64,000 bases of DNA, taken from assembly GCF_002352765.1 (NCBI RefSeq), contig NZ_KZ293963.1:332368-396367 (forward strand), in the 5' to 3' direction. Below the pieces are notes generated by a model. The model was not told the DNA's origin and did no database searches. It saw nothing but the letters and a program-made list of their open reading frames with translations. Made by a program: the position numbers and the translations under genes. This DNA comes from Alteribacter populi. GTDB taxonomy: Bacteria > Bacillota > Bacilli > Bacillales > Salisediminibacteriaceae. Of the stretch, positions 16,799 through 26,050 are shown piece by piece. Position 1 is the stretch's first letter; each line of letters opens with the position of its first letter.

Positions 16799-17327
16799 AG
16801 GTAAGACCCATTTAATTGGAAAGCGTGTAGAGAAAGATCATTTAAGAGTTGAAGCTTATGGCACAGTGGATGAATTAAATAGTTTGATTGGAAAAGCGAT
16901 TGCAAGTATGCCACGTACGTCATGTGAAGATGTGATTGAGGAATTAACTGAGATTCAGCATCAGCTTTTTGACCTTGGAGCCGATTTGGCCAATGTCACT
17001 GAGAATCCGACATACAAAACAAAAGAATCCTTCACCAAAACATTAGAGACAGCGATTGATCACTATTGGGAAGAAGCGCCAGAAATTAAAACGTTCGTTC
17101 TTCCAGGGGGGAGCCAGCCTGCAGCAGATTTGCATGTCGCTCGAACTGTTGCACGAAGAAGTGAGAGAAGAATCATTTCTGTCATGCAACAAGAAGAAGT
17201 ACCAGCGGCCATATTGCAATATGTGAACCGATTGTCTGATTACTTGTTTGCTGCAGCACGTGTTGTCAACTTTCGAGAAGGACAAAAAGATATTTTGTAT
17301 CGAAGCAACAGTGATGTGTTTAAGTAG
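16770..17327 (+). CDS. yvqK: ATP:cob(I)alamin adenosyltransferase, PduO type (YvqK)
   Basis: A 185-residue protein. The N-terminal IYTKKGDKGKTHLIGKR is the ATP-binding signature of PduO-type adenosyltransferases; VEAYGTVDELNSLIG and the C-terminal ARTVARRSERR and NRLSDYLFAAAR complete the family pattern. It converts cob(I)alamin to adenosylcobalamin, the ligand sensed by the upstream riboswitch, so the operon imports and activates B12 under feedback control. GTG start 16770 with GGAGAGG upstream lies 29 bp inside btuD. Confidence 0.93.
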   Translation: MKIYTKKGDKGKTHLIGKRVEKDHLRVEAYGTVDELNSLIGKAIASMPRTSCEDVIEELTEIQHQLFDLGADLANVTENPTYKTKESFTKTLETAIDHYWEEAPEIKTFVLPGGSQPAADLHVARTVARRSERRIISVMQQEEVPAAILQYVNRLSDYLFAAARVVNFREGQKDILYRSNSDVFK

Positions 17328-17347
17328 GTTTTTAAAAGAAAATGAAT

Positions 17348-17453
17348 AAGAAAAACCGCATAGCGGTCTTTTATTAAAAACAGCGTTAGCTCGCATGTTT
17401 TAAAGTCTCAAGGATGCTTTCCCCTTGAGACGAGCGGCGTGAAGGTAGCTGTC
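17348..17453 (-). repeat. 105-bp intergenic repeat, copy C1
   Basis: Read on the minus strand it goes from GACAGCTACCTTCACGCCGC through GTCTCAAGGGGAAAGC..CTTGAGAC to AGACCGCTATGCGGTTTTTC. The copy at 56046-56151 matches nearly throughout. It contains two hairpins: CTCAAGGGG/CCTTGAG and the terminator-like ACCGC/GCGGT with T5. In this orientation the second hairpin also follows yvqK. Confidence 0.8.
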
Positions 17454-17531
17454 GCTCTCTTTTAAGGAAACTTGGCTGGCCGCCAGCCTTAATCGAGGAA
17501 GCCCTAGTTGCAATTAAACTTTCTTGAAGTG

Positions 17532-17563
17532 CAAAAAAGCCTGTCCGGTGTGGACAGGCTTTC
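17532..17563 (-). terminator. Terminator after the SurA_N lipoprotein gene
   Basis: AAGCCTGTCC/GGACAGGCTT hairpin; the T6 run is on the minus strand. Confidence 0.88.
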
Positions 17564-17569
17564 CTACAT

Positions 17570-18283
17570 TTAAACGTGAATCTCAATTTCGCTATCTTCA
17601 CGAAGCTGTTCTAAATATTTTTCTCGTTTTAATTGTTCTTCGATCTCAGGCTGCATCTCTTCGAAGTCACCAATTTCAGGGGATTGCATTTCCATTTGCT
17701 CATAGTATTGTTCCATCTCTTCTTCTGAGACCTCTACGCTGTCTTCGAGATGATCAAGTGTCATTAGCTCTTCAACAGCTAATTCTTTGCGAAGTTCCTC
17801 TTTGAGCTCATCTTCAGAAAGGTTGTTCATCTCAAGGACTTCCTCAAACTGTTCATCACTTTCGAATGACTCTTTAAACTGAGCAAGTTGCTCGTCTAAC
17901 TCGTCCTCGGAAACCTCAATCTCTTGTCTGGCGGTTTCTTGAATGAGTATTTCTTGATTTACCAATTCATCAACAAGATACTGTTCCATTTGCTGAACAA
18001 ACTCAGCGTTTTCTTCATCTTCTGGATCCATGCCTTGTTGAGCAAACATTTGCTCTACCATTTGATCCAGCTCTTCACGAGATATTTCTTCTCCGTTTAC
18101 ATTTGCGACGGCGTCACCAGCTGCTTCGGAATCTGTTTCATCTTCATCTGTTTCAACTTGCTCTTCCCCATCATCAGGCTCTCCATCTGGGGTTTCAGGT
18201 GTTTCATCTTCTCCACAAGCTGCTAACACTGAAATCGTAGTTACCGTAAGCCCGATGGCGAGCATCCTTTTTATTCGCTTCAT
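17570..18283 (-). CDS. SurA N-terminal domain lipoprotein (PrsA-like chaperone without PPIase domain)
   Basis: About 237 residues from ATG 18283 (GAAAGGTG 9 nt upstream; earlier in-frame starts at 18292/18295 are too close to the RBS). The signal peptide ends in lipobox LAAC; a very acidic linker follows (residues about 25-55), then a SurA_N-like region: VANVNGEEISREELDQMVEQ, QYLVDELVNQEILIQ and repeated acidic helices. A parvulin-type rotamase domain is absent, unlike PrsA. Likely a membrane-attached extracytoplasmic chaperone; the client is unknown. Monocistronic, with its own terminator. Confidence 0.78.
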   Translation of the reverse strand: MKRIKRMLAIGLTVTTISVLAACGEDETPETPDGEPDDGEEQVETDEDETDSEAAGDAVANVNGEEISREELDQMVEQMFAQQGMDPEDEENAEFVQQMEQYLVDELVNQEILIQETARQEIEVSEDELDEQLAQFKESFESDEQFEEVLEMNNLSEDELKEELRKELAVEELMTLDHLEDSVEVSEEEMEQYYEQMEMQSPEIGDFEEMQPEIEEQLKREKYLEQLREDSEIEIHV

Positions 18284-18442
18284 TTTTTGCATCACCTTTC
18301 TAGTTGGAAAAAGTTTTTATCTTATCCTGTGTACTGGTACTCACTTTACCATATATAACAGACATGTTTCAATTGAGAGATTGTCAAAAACTGTGGTCAA
18401 TAGTCTGGAGTATGCTAAGATTAATGAAAAAGGGGGAGTTTG

Positions 18443-19255
18443 GTGAGGACAGATTACCACAATCATTTAGAAAAGGGAACATTAACGATTGACTACTTAC
18501 AACAATTTGTGGAAAAAGCAAAAAACGAAAATATTAGTCATTTCGGGATATCCGAGCACGCCTATCACTTTGAAGAGACGAAGGACATTTTATCGAATCC
18601 TTGGGTTAATGCTAGGCGCTGTTATCGAATGGATGACTATGTAAGGTTGTTTGAAAAAGCCGGCGAGATCGGTATGGATGTGAAAATGTCAATCGAGATG
18701 GATTACACGCCAGGTAAGCATAAAGAAATGTCCCAATTTATTAAACAATATGAATTTGATTATGTCATTGGGAGTGTGCATTGGATCGGAGATTTTGGTA
18801 TTGATTTAGCAGAGTATCGAAAGGAGTGGGAAAGAAGGGATGTAAAAGAAGTCTATAAGGCATACTTCGATCAAATTGTAACTTTAGCCGAATCTAATCT
18901 TTTTGATATTGTCGGTCATTTAGATTTGGTGAAAATTTTTGGCTACGTACCTGATGATGACGCGTTTTTAGATGTAGAATATGAACGGATAACAACTGCA
19001 TTAGCCCAGTCAAAAACATGTGTAGAGATTAGCACAGCTGGATTACGTAAACCCGTTGGTAAAATCTATCCGGATCCTCGATTATTAAAAAAATGTCATG
19101 ACAAGAAGATTCCTATCGTTCTTTCTTCTGATGCACACGAACCGTATCAAGTCGGATATGAATTTGACCAGGCGGTGGCGTTTGCAAAAGAAATAGGTTA
19201 TTCAACCGTGATGACGTTTGAGAAGGGGGAAAGAAAAGAAATACCTCTAAAGTAG
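18443..19255 (+). CDS. PHP-domain phosphoesterase, histidinol-phosphatase family
   Basis: About 270 residues from GTG 18443 (RBS AGGGGGA, close spacing). The PHP metal-binding motifs are clear: DYHNHLEKG (HxH) at the N-terminus, HFGISEHA, IGSVHWIG (H), IVGHLDLVK (GHLD) and VLSSDAHEP (DxH) near the C-terminus. The family includes the HisK-type histidinol phosphatase, but no other his gene lies nearby, so the substrate is not certain. Monocistronic, with a terminator. Confidence 0.82.
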   Translation: MRTDYHNHLEKGTLTIDYLQQFVEKAKNENISHFGISEHAYHFEETKDILSNPWVNARRCYRMDDYVRLFEKAGEIGMDVKMSIEMDYTPGKHKEMSQFIKQYEFDYVIGSVHWIGDFGIDLAEYRKEWERRDVKEVYKAYFDQIVTLAESNLFDIVGHLDLVKIFGYVPDDDAFLDVEYERITTALAQSKTCVEISTAGLRKPVGKIYPDPRLLKKCHDKKIPIVLSSDAHEPYQVGYEFDQAVAFAKEIGYSTVMTFEKGERKEIPLK

Positions 19256-19275
19256 GACAATATAGTTTGGAAAGA

Positions 19276-19311
19276 GTGAGGCATGCAATACGCATGCCTC
19301 ATTTGCTTTTT
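19276..19311 (+). terminator. Terminator after the PHP gene
   Basis: TGAGGCATGC/GCATGCCTCA perfect 10-bp stem with AATAC loop, T-rich tail on the plus strand, ending next to the convergent serA stop. Confidence 0.85.
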
Positions 19312-20916
19312 TTAGAGCTCTAAAACGATAACTTGCTGAATGTCATCTACCTTCTCAAGAGTCGTAAGTGTTTGGAATTCCGCTTCTTTGTCTACCGATA
19401 AAATCATGATTGCTTCTCCGCCCTCTTGCTTTCGTCCAACTTGCATCGTTGCAATATTCACATCGTGTTCTCCAAGGATCCGGCCGACTTTACCGATGAC
19501 CCCAGGCTTATCTTGATGTTTTATAAACAGTTGGTGCTCAGAGGGTTGAAAATCGATAGAGAAATCGTCAACTTTAACAAATCGTAAGCCGAAGTCTTCG
19601 TTATAAGTGCCCCAAATCGTAAACTTATCATGTTCACCTTGTATGACAGCTTTAATCAAACTTTGATAGCCTGTATCATCATCAGTTACACGTTCACTTA
19701 AGCTAACACCCCTTTGTTTAGCAATAAAAGAAGCGTTTACGTCGTTAATGTATGAGTCTACTCTGTTTTTAAAGAAGCCAGCTAATAAACTACGAGTGAA
19801 CATCGTTGTTTCATTTTCAGCAATGCGTCCGGCAAAAGTGAGTTCAATATGCTTCACCGGTACAGGCATGGATGTAGATGCCATTTTACCCATTTTGTGT
19901 GTTAGTTCATAGAAGGGGTACAGCTTTTCGTAATGGTCTCTCGAAATGCGCGGGAAATTTAAGCCGTGAGCAATCGGGTGGCCAGTTGAAAAAGCTAAAA
20001 CTTCTGAAGCAACCTGTTCTGCTACACTCCGTTGTGCTTCTCGAGTGGAAGCAGCTATATGAGGAGTTAAGATCACTTGATTCAAATTTCTGAAAGGGTG
20101 TTCACCAAGGGGCTCATTTTCAAATACATCTAATGCTGCACCGCGAACATGACCGGTATTTAAATAGGAAAGGAGAGCTTCTTCGTCAATAATCCCACCT
20201 CTCGCACAATTTAAGAGAAATACTCCAGGTTTTGTAAGTGCAAGCTCTTCGTGACTGATCATTCCTTTTGTGTCCTTTGTAAGAGGGGTGTGAACGGTAA
20301 GAATATCACTGGAGCCGAGAACGTCATGTAAAGTTGCAAGCTGAACACCATGTTTTTTGGCGCGAGTACTTGTTAAAAAGGGATCGAATACGAAAACGTT
20401 CATTTGAAAGGCTTTGGCACGGGAAGCAAGCTCGGATCCAATACGGCCAAACCCGATGATCCCGAGGGTTTTTCCGAATAATTCAAAGCCTTCAAAAGAC
20501 TTGCGGTTCCATTCTCCCCTCTTTACAGACTGCGTAGCTTGCGGAATGTTCCGTAAAAGAGACATCATCATTGCAAAAGTGTGTTCTGAAGTTGAAATCG
20601 TATTCCCATCAGGAGCGTTAATAACAATAGTTCCGTGCTCAGTAGCCAATTCAACGTCGATATTATCGACACCGACACCTGCACGACCAATGATCTTTAC
20701 ATTTGGAAGTAGACGAAATGCAGAATCGTCTACGCGTGTCCCACTTCGAACGATCAACGCATCGATTGTCGAATCCGGAGAAGAAATTTGCGATAAGGGT
20801 TTTTCGATTACATGAACATGGGGAGCCTCGAGTAGTGGCGCGAGACCTTCAGGACTCACTGGGTCAGATACTAATACTGTAAATAAATCGTCTGTTCTTG
20901 AAGAAAACGTTGACAA
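19312..20916 (-). CDS. serA: D-3-phosphoglycerate dehydrogenase
   Basis: A 534-residue enzyme for the first step of serine synthesis (3-phosphoglycerate to 3-phosphohydroxypyruvate, NAD-dependent). NAD-binding GKTLGIIGFGRIGSELA (residues about 148-164), catalytic Arg in LLNCARGGIIDEEAL, Glu in ALDVFENEPL and His in ILTPHIAASTREAQ. An intervening ASB domain and a C-terminal ACT domain (FIKHQDKPGVIGKVGRILGE) make it the long form. The start is taken as TTG 20916, preceded by GGAGGT at suitable spacing. No serine or T-box leader was recognised upstream. Confidence 0.93.
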   Translation of the reverse strand: MSTFSSRTDDLFTVLVSDPVSPEGLAPLLEAPHVHVIEKPLSQISSPDSTIDALIVRSGTRVDDSAFRLLPNVKIIGRAGVGVDNIDVELATEHGTIVINAPDGNTISTSEHTFAMMMSLLRNIPQATQSVKRGEWNRKSFEGFELFGKTLGIIGFGRIGSELASRAKAFQMNVFVFDPFLTSTRAKKHGVQLATLHDVLGSSDILTVHTPLTKDTKGMISHEELALTKPGVFLLNCARGGIIDEEALLSYLNTGHVRGAALDVFENEPLGEHPFRNLNQVILTPHIAASTREAQRSVAEQVASEVLAFSTGHPIAHGLNFPRISRDHYEKLYPFYELTHKMGKMASTSMPVPVKHIELTFAGRIAENETTMFTRSLLAGFFKNRVDSYINDVNASFIAKQRGVSLSERVTDDDTGYQSLIKAVIQGEHDKFTIWGTYNEDFGLRFVKVDDFSIDFQPSEHQLFIKHQDKPGVIGKVGRILGEHDVNIATMQVGRKQEGGEAIMILSVDKEAEFQTLTTLEKVDDIQQVIVLEL

Positions 20917-21082
20917 CGAAGAAACCTCCTATTAATTCAGATTGGATATCAAAAATAAGTACCTCTGTCGTGGATTAGACGGAGAGAGGAAAGTAGTAAT
21001 ACGTAATATCATAACATGAAGAAAGAATATTCGTAATATTGATTTATGAACAGGTGTGAGTAAATAAAAGCGAGGTGAGTTG

Positions 21083-22156
21083 ATGTATTACCAAGTAAAA
21101 CAAGGGGATACACTCCGAAGAGTAGCGGCAGAACACAATATAAGAGTAAGCGATATTCTTGAATTGAACCGGGAATTGGATGAGTATGCTTATATATATC
21201 CCGGTATGTTGTTAAATACACCTTCAGAAAAAGTAGTGGGAACAAGAGAAGCAACGATCGGGACGTGCTGTGAGGAGTTCAACAATTTTGATGTCAAAAA
21301 GTGCGTAGAAAGTTTGGGAAATATGCCGGATGTATCTACTGAAATAATCGGGTCCTCTGTGTTAGGTAAGCCTCTTTACAGCGTATCAATTGGAACGGGG
21401 AAGAAGCATCTTTTCTACTCAGGAGCCTGGCATGGGAATGAGTGGTTAACGAGCAAATTCCTTTGCGATTGGTGTGAACAATTAATGGAAACAAAAGAAA
21501 AAGGGGGCTGGCTTTTTGGTTATCCTGTTCGTGATATCCTAAAAGAAGTAACTGTCCACATCGTACCTATGGTGAATCCTGACGGTGTTGAACTTGTGCA
21601 GCAAGGCATTTACCCTAAGCACCCTCATTACAAAGAAGTGCTGGCGATAAACCGTGGAGGACTTCAGTTTGATCATTGGTCAGCGAATATCCGGGGCGTT
21701 GACCTAAACCACCAGTGGCCAGCAGGCTGGCAAAAAGAAGCCGATGAAAGCCCGCAAGAGCCGTGGCCGAGACATTATAGTGGAAGGAATCCTTTAACTG
21801 AACCTGAAGCTATTGCAATTTATGACTGGTCACTTAAACACGATTTTGAATATGTTCTTGCGTTTCATTCCCAAGGTCAAATGATCTTTTGGGGTTACAA
21901 CGGATTAGAGCCCGAAATAAGTAAGGACATGGTACATCGCCTTTCCCTTAAAAGTTCTTATGTACCGATTCACACTGCTGACAGTGATGCTGGTTATAAA
22001 GACTGGTTTATTCAGAAAACGGGTCGTCCTGGTTTTACGATCGAAGTAGGAGTAGGGGTTAACCCGCTCCCGTTGCGCGCTTATTCAGAAATATGGGCAA
22101 ATAATCTACTTCTCGCTTTGGAGGGATTAACGTTAACAAAATTGATGAAAAAATAA
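21083..22156 (+). CDS. yqgT: LysM-M14 peptidase, gamma-D-glutamyl-L-diamino acid endopeptidase type (YqgT-like)
   Basis: About 357 residues from ATG 21083 (GAGGTGA upstream). Residues 2-47 are a LysM domain (YYQVKQGDTLRRVAAEHNI..LNREL..YIYPGMLLNTP). The rest is a zinc carboxypeptidase of family M14C with the HxxE ligand pair in GAWHGNEW, MVNPDGVELV, FHSQG (third zinc ligand His region) and the catalytic Glu in FTIEVGVG. It probably cleaves the gamma-D-Glu-diaminopimelate bond of muropeptides and is retained on the wall by LysM. No signal peptide is visible, as in forms that act during sporulation. Confidence 0.87.
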   Translation: MYYQVKQGDTLRRVAAEHNIRVSDILELNRELDEYAYIYPGMLLNTPSEKVVGTREATIGTCCEEFNNFDVKKCVESLGNMPDVSTEIIGSSVLGKPLYSVSIGTGKKHLFYSGAWHGNEWLTSKFLCDWCEQLMETKEKGGWLFGYPVRDILKEVTVHIVPMVNPDGVELVQQGIYPKHPHYKEVLAINRGGLQFDHWSANIRGVDLNHQWPAGWQKEADESPQEPWPRHYSGRNPLTEPEAIAIYDWSLKHDFEYVLAFHSQGQMIFWGYNGLEPEISKDMVHRLSLKSSYVPIHTADSDAGYKDWFIQKTGRPGFTIEVGVGVNPLPLRAYSEIWANNLLLALEGLTLTKLMKK

Positions 22157-22315
22157 ACAGTAAGCTTTTTAGTGCGTGTTCAAATGTGGGGGGGAGAAGT
22201 AGCTGAAGATATCATCCTTAATTCCGGCGCACAGGACGTAATCATTGGTTTTAGCAGATCTCGTTGTCCTCCTTTTGAATCAAAGCCTTATTTTAAAAAT
22301 AATAATAAAAAAATA

Positions 22316-22346
22316 AAACATCCACCCTTGCCAGGTGGATGTTTTG
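22316..22346. terminator. Bidirectional terminator between yqgT and fer
   Basis: AACATCCACC/GGTGGATGTT hairpin with a CTTGCCA loop. A T-rich tail lies on the minus strand (for fer) and a TTTTG tail on the plus strand. Confidence 0.85.
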
Positions 22347-22351
22347 TAATG

Positions 22352-22600
22352 TTATTCGTATTTTAATGCGTCACCATCAAATGATTCATCAGCAATTTTA
22401 ATGGAATCAGTTGGGCAACCATCTAGGGCGTCTTCCATATCTTCGTGAAGTTCCTCAGGTACTTCAGAAGTTCCTTCATTATCATCAAGGATAACAAATG
22501 CAATCCCATCGTCATCATAATCGTAAATATCAGGTGCAGCAGCGCCACAAGCACCGCAAGCAATACATGTGTCTTTGTCTACAATTGTGAACTTTGCCAT
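22352..22600 (-). CDS. fer: Ferredoxin, 4Fe-4S
   Basis: An acidic 82-residue protein. Three cysteines lie in CIACGAC (CxxCxxC) and the fourth in DGCPTDSIK, the single [4Fe-4S] cluster pattern of Bacillus ferredoxin. It is divergently placed to ypbB-recQ, as in B. subtilis, where fer is next to ypbB. In bacilli it serves as electron donor to cytochrome P450 and desaturase-type enzymes. RBS GGGAGG precedes the ATG on the minus strand. Confidence 0.95.
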   Translation of the reverse strand: MAKFTIVDKDTCIACGACGAAAPDIYDYDDDGIAFVILDDNEGTSEVPEELHEDMEDALDGCPTDSIKIADESFDGDALKYE

Positions 22601-22848
22601 TATACATAACCTCCCATTTCATAGTAAGTATGATCCCTTTATTTCTCTATTATGTAAAAAGGGCGTTTTTAGAACTTATAACTATAAAGACTTCATCTAA
22701 ACATATTGTATAGGTTATTAGAGCACTTTTCAACAGAAAATATCCTTGAAGAACTGTTCTGTAATACGCCTTCTTTCTAGCCTGTGATCCATTTTTCTCT
22801 TATAATGGTAACAGAAAAACCCTATTTATACAGGAAGGACGGCGCGTA

Positions 22849-23916
22849 ATGTGTATCGAAAAGTGGTTAATATTAATGATGGTTGAACGGCTTCAAGGGC
22901 AACGCAGTATAAATGGCGCATTGTATCTTTTATCAGGAAAACGATCGGCACAAACGATTCAAGATGCTTCGTTGTTTAATGTTTTACCGTTAACAGCAAG
23001 CTTAAAGCATCGACCTTTTGACCAATTAGTTAAGGTTAAGAATATTCTTGAAAAGAATAACTGGATAGGAGAAGATGCCACTGGAAAAATGACTCTTACT
23101 AGCTACGGACGACAGCAGCTTTTTTCTTATCAAAGTCGTCTTTCACTTCCAGAATATTTTAACGGAGGCCGTTTTGAATGGAATGGTGAAACGGATTGGT
23201 TTTGGCAAAGACTCTCCTTATTTATACAATCTCTTTCAAATGTACTATGTGCTCAGTCTTCTTTTATCCCAGTTCAATACGATTATAATGTGCAATTTTG
23301 GGTAAAAAATCATTTTCCTCGGAACCGATCCAGACAAGCCATTTTTTCTAATGGTCTTTATAACGAATTACATACTCTTCTTGCCGAGCTGCCCAATGAA
23401 GATGCAATGCTATTTGTAAGCAGACTTTCATCATCCACGAGGATAGGGAAAACGACGAGTCAACTTACGGAAAATGGATCTGATGAATGGCATACCTTTT
23501 TACGATTTAGAAGCGTTCTTCACTATATAATAGGGAGTATTTCAAAAACAGAGCGGGTAAAAGAATTCCCCTCACTTACCCTCTTTCTTATGCAAGAAAC
23601 AGAGGATGGGTTACTAACAAAATCGGCAATAAAAACCCTTGAACTACTCCGCCAAGGGTGTACAATAGATGAAATACCTACATTAAGGGGATTGAAACGA
23701 AGTACAATCGAAGATCACATCATGGAGATCACCCTCCTTGCAGCTGATTTCCCTGCTGATTATTTCTTGAGCAGGGAAAAGATTGCCCTTATTCAAAAAA
23801 CAGCGAAACGGTTAAATACTAAGAGGTTAAAAGCCATTAAAACTGCATTAGGAGAAGAGGTTGATTACTTCATGATTCGACTAGCTTTAGCCGATTTAAA
23901 GGAGAGGGTGTCATGA
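22849..23916 (+). CDS. ypbB: Helix-turn-helix domain protein YpbB
   Basis: A 355-residue protein without membrane segments. The C-terminal 100 residues hold the HTH_40-type region (TLELLRQGCTIDEIPTLRGL followed by KRSTIEDHIMEI), the same type of helix-turn-helix found at the ends of some RecQ helicases. It overlaps recQ by 4 bp (ATGA), so it likely works with RecQ, supplying the missing C-terminal module in trans (inference). ATG 22849 with AGGAAGGA at spacing 9. An unassigned TATAAT lies at 22801. Confidence 0.85.
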   Translation: MCIEKWLILMMVERLQGQRSINGALYLLSGKRSAQTIQDASLFNVLPLTASLKHRPFDQLVKVKNILEKNNWIGEDATGKMTLTSYGRQQLFSYQSRLSLPEYFNGGRFEWNGETDWFWQRLSLFIQSLSNVLCAQSSFIPVQYDYNVQFWVKNHFPRNRSRQAIFSNGLYNELHTLLAELPNEDAMLFVSRLSSSTRIGKTTSQLTENGSDEWHTFLRFRSVLHYIIGSISKTERVKEFPSLTLFLMQETEDGLLTKSAIKTLELLRQGCTIDEIPTLRGLKRSTIEDHIMEITLLAADFPADYFLSREKIALIQKTAKRLNTKRLKAIKTALGEEVDYFMIRLALADLKERVS

Positions 23917-25457
23917 GCGAACTTCTCGAAAGTCAACTGTGGGAATGGTATGAGTATCCTGCTTTCCGTCCCGGTCAAAAAGAAATCATTCAAGATGTGT
24001 TAAAGAGGAACGATGTATTAGCGGTTTTGCCAACAGGTACAGGAAAAACACTCTGCTATCAGTTCCCATCCCGTCTACTCCCTGGTATCACGGTAGTCGT
24101 CTCACCATTACTTTCGTTAATGGAGGATCAAGTCCATCAATTAAAAGCGTACGGGGAAAAAGGTGCTGTTGCTTTAAATAGTCATGTTCCAATAAATGAC
24201 CGCAACCGAATCGTATCTACATTAACTAACCGCTCACTTCTATACGTTTCACCAGAAATGCTGCAAAATGAATGGTTACAAAGTGCACTACATATGAGAA
24301 CAGTGGGGTTGTTTGTTGTTGATGAAGCCCATTGTATTTCTCAATGGGGGCATGAATTTAGAACCGATTATTTAAAATTGGCCGATGTTCGCAAAAAGCT
24401 AAACAACCCGCCTTGTCTGGCATTAACGGCTACAGCTACCAAAAATGTCCAAGATGATATTGTAAAACACCTTTGTTTGGCCAACGTAAGAAAACACTTA
24501 TATTCTGTTGATCGTCCTAACATCGCTTTACATGTAAGTAAAGTAACCAGTGATTCCGAAAAAAAAGAACAATTGGTTAATGTCGTAAAGAATCTAAAAA
24601 AACCAGGTGTCATTTATACAGGCACACGGTTAGAAGCAGAAAGTGTTGCAACGCTTATTTCTCAATCTAACGTAAAAGCGGCCTTTTATCACGGGGGAAT
24701 GACGAAAGAAGATCGGCTATTGGTTCAGCAGCAATTTATCCGGGACGAGCTTGACATTGTCTGTTGCACAAATGCTTTTGGAATGGGAATTAATAAGGAA
24801 AATGTTCACTTCGTCATTCATTACCATCTACCGCAATCAGTAGAGCATTATGTTCAGGAGATTGGCAGAGCAGGACGGGGAGGTGAACAAAGTCTTGCAT
24901 TACTTATTTATCAAGAGGAGGACCGCTTTTTACCATTATCCTTTATCGATCGTGAAGTACCTGTAAAAGAAGAACTGGAGGGGTTTTTTTATTATTTCCA
25001 GTCGTTAAAGCAAACTGGACAAACCCAATTGCCATTTGAGGAATTTGCGATCACATTCCGTCTTGAAGAAACGCAAAAACGTCTTCTTTACTTCCACTTT
25101 GAGCGGCTAAGTATTTTAGAAGGTAATAGCATTAGTCTTCAGAGAATTGATGATTCTTGCAAAAAAGAGTTAGAAGTTCGCTTTAAACAACGGCAAAATG
25201 AAAAACGGAACCAGTTTCTTCGACTAGAAACGTTATTGAATAGTGAACGTGAGTGTTTGCGTAAAGGGGTTCTTGTTTATTTTGACGAAGAATTAGCTCC
25301 ATTTTCAGGTCCATGTTGTTCGACTTGTGGAAGTAGACCGGAAGACTTTTATACTAACGTTACAAACGAAGGTGACGAAAAAAAGAGGCCTGCTTCTTGG
25401 GAAAAACTTTTAATAGAGATTTTACATCAAGGTGAGAAACAGAGGGATAAAGAATGA
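23913..25457 (+). CDS. recQ: ATP-dependent DNA helicase RecQ (short form)
   Basis: A 514-residue SF2 helicase: Q-motif FRPGQKEIIQDVL, Walker A LPTGTGKTLCYQ, DEAH box VVDEAHCISQWGHEFR, motif III ALTATAT, and motifs V/VI CTNAFGMGINKENV and QEIGRAGRGG. A zinc-binding Cys cluster (CLRKGVLVYF..CCSTCG) follows. It ends shortly after, without an HRDC domain, as in B. subtilis YpbC. It unwinds 3'-5' in recombination and fork repair. The start overlaps the ypbB stop and the stop overlaps ypbD: a tight three-gene operon. Confidence 0.93.
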   Translation: MSELLESQLWEWYEYPAFRPGQKEIIQDVLKRNDVLAVLPTGTGKTLCYQFPSRLLPGITVVVSPLLSLMEDQVHQLKAYGEKGAVALNSHVPINDRNRIVSTLTNRSLLYVSPEMLQNEWLQSALHMRTVGLFVVDEAHCISQWGHEFRTDYLKLADVRKKLNNPPCLALTATATKNVQDDIVKHLCLANVRKHLYSVDRPNIALHVSKVTSDSEKKEQLVNVVKNLKKPGVIYTGTRLEAESVATLISQSNVKAAFYHGGMTKEDRLLVQQQFIRDELDIVCCTNAFGMGINKENVHFVIHYHLPQSVEHYVQEIGRAGRGGEQSLALLIYQEEDRFLPLSFIDREVPVKEELEGFFYYFQSLKQTGQTQLPFEEFAITFRLEETQKRLLYFHFERLSILEGNSISLQRIDDSCKKELEVRFKQRQNEKRNQFLRLETLLNSERECLRKGVLVYFDEELAPFSGPCCSTCGSRPEDFYTNVTNEGDEKKRPASWEKLLIEILHQGEKQRDKE

Positions 25458-26050
25458 AATCACATAAAAAAATCATCCAAAGTTTATCCGATAAAGAATT
25501 ACTATTGAACTTATACTTATCACAGTTTCTCATGGTCGCCTTGGCATTGGTAGCTTCACGACTGTTGTTTGGGTCATGGCTTTATCCTTTTACGTTGATC
25601 ACCTTTTCATTCGAAGCGGTCCTTTATGGATTATTAATTGCTCTAGCTGTTGTTTTAGTTGAGTTTTTTTTTGTTTGGCTCCTGCCCGCATCATGGTTCG
25701 ATGATGGTGGGGTAAATGACCGGATGTTTCGCAATCGTTCGGTGTGCCATATTCTTGTTATTTCTCTTGTTGTTGGCATTAGCGAGGAAATCTTATTTCG
25801 TGGTGTTTTACAAACATCATTTGGAATCGTATTCGCTTCTATTGTTTTTGCACTCATTCATTTTCGCTATTTACAACAGCCATTTTTGTTTTGTTTCACT
25901 GTTCTGCTCAGCTTTCTCTTGGGTGGGGTTTTTATTTGGACTGGAAATTTACTAACGGTTATAGTCGCACATTTCTTTATTGATGCCTTGCTAGGTCTTG
26001 CTATTCGGTTAGGAATTATGGATTGGCACAAAAAAAGTCCGGAATTATAA
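25454..26050 (+). CDS. ypbD: CPBP-family intramembrane protease YpbD
   Basis: A 198-residue membrane protein with about five hydrophobic segments. Motif 1 of the CPBP (Abi/CAAX-type) family is ISEEILFRGVL (EExxxR). The second motif is FALIHFR and the third is VAHFFIDALLG, each with a conserved His. Candidate glutamic intramembrane protease; substrate unknown. ATG overlaps the recQ stop. Synteny recQ-ypbD is that of B. subtilis. Confidence 0.88.
   Translation: MKSHKKIIQSLSDKELLLNLYLSQFLMVALALVASRLLFGSWLYPFTLITFSFEAVLYGLLIALAVVLVEFFFVWLLPASWFDDGGVNDRMFRNRSVCHILVISLVVGISEEILFRGVLQTSFGIVFASIVFALIHFRYLQQPFLFCFTVLLSFLLGGVFIWTGNLLTVIVAHFFIDALLGLAIRLGIMDWHKKSPEL

Noticed and set aside
22172..22366. 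64-codon frame after yqgT
   Set aside because: It runs through the terminator between yqgT and fer; the sequence resembles a repeat E fragment.
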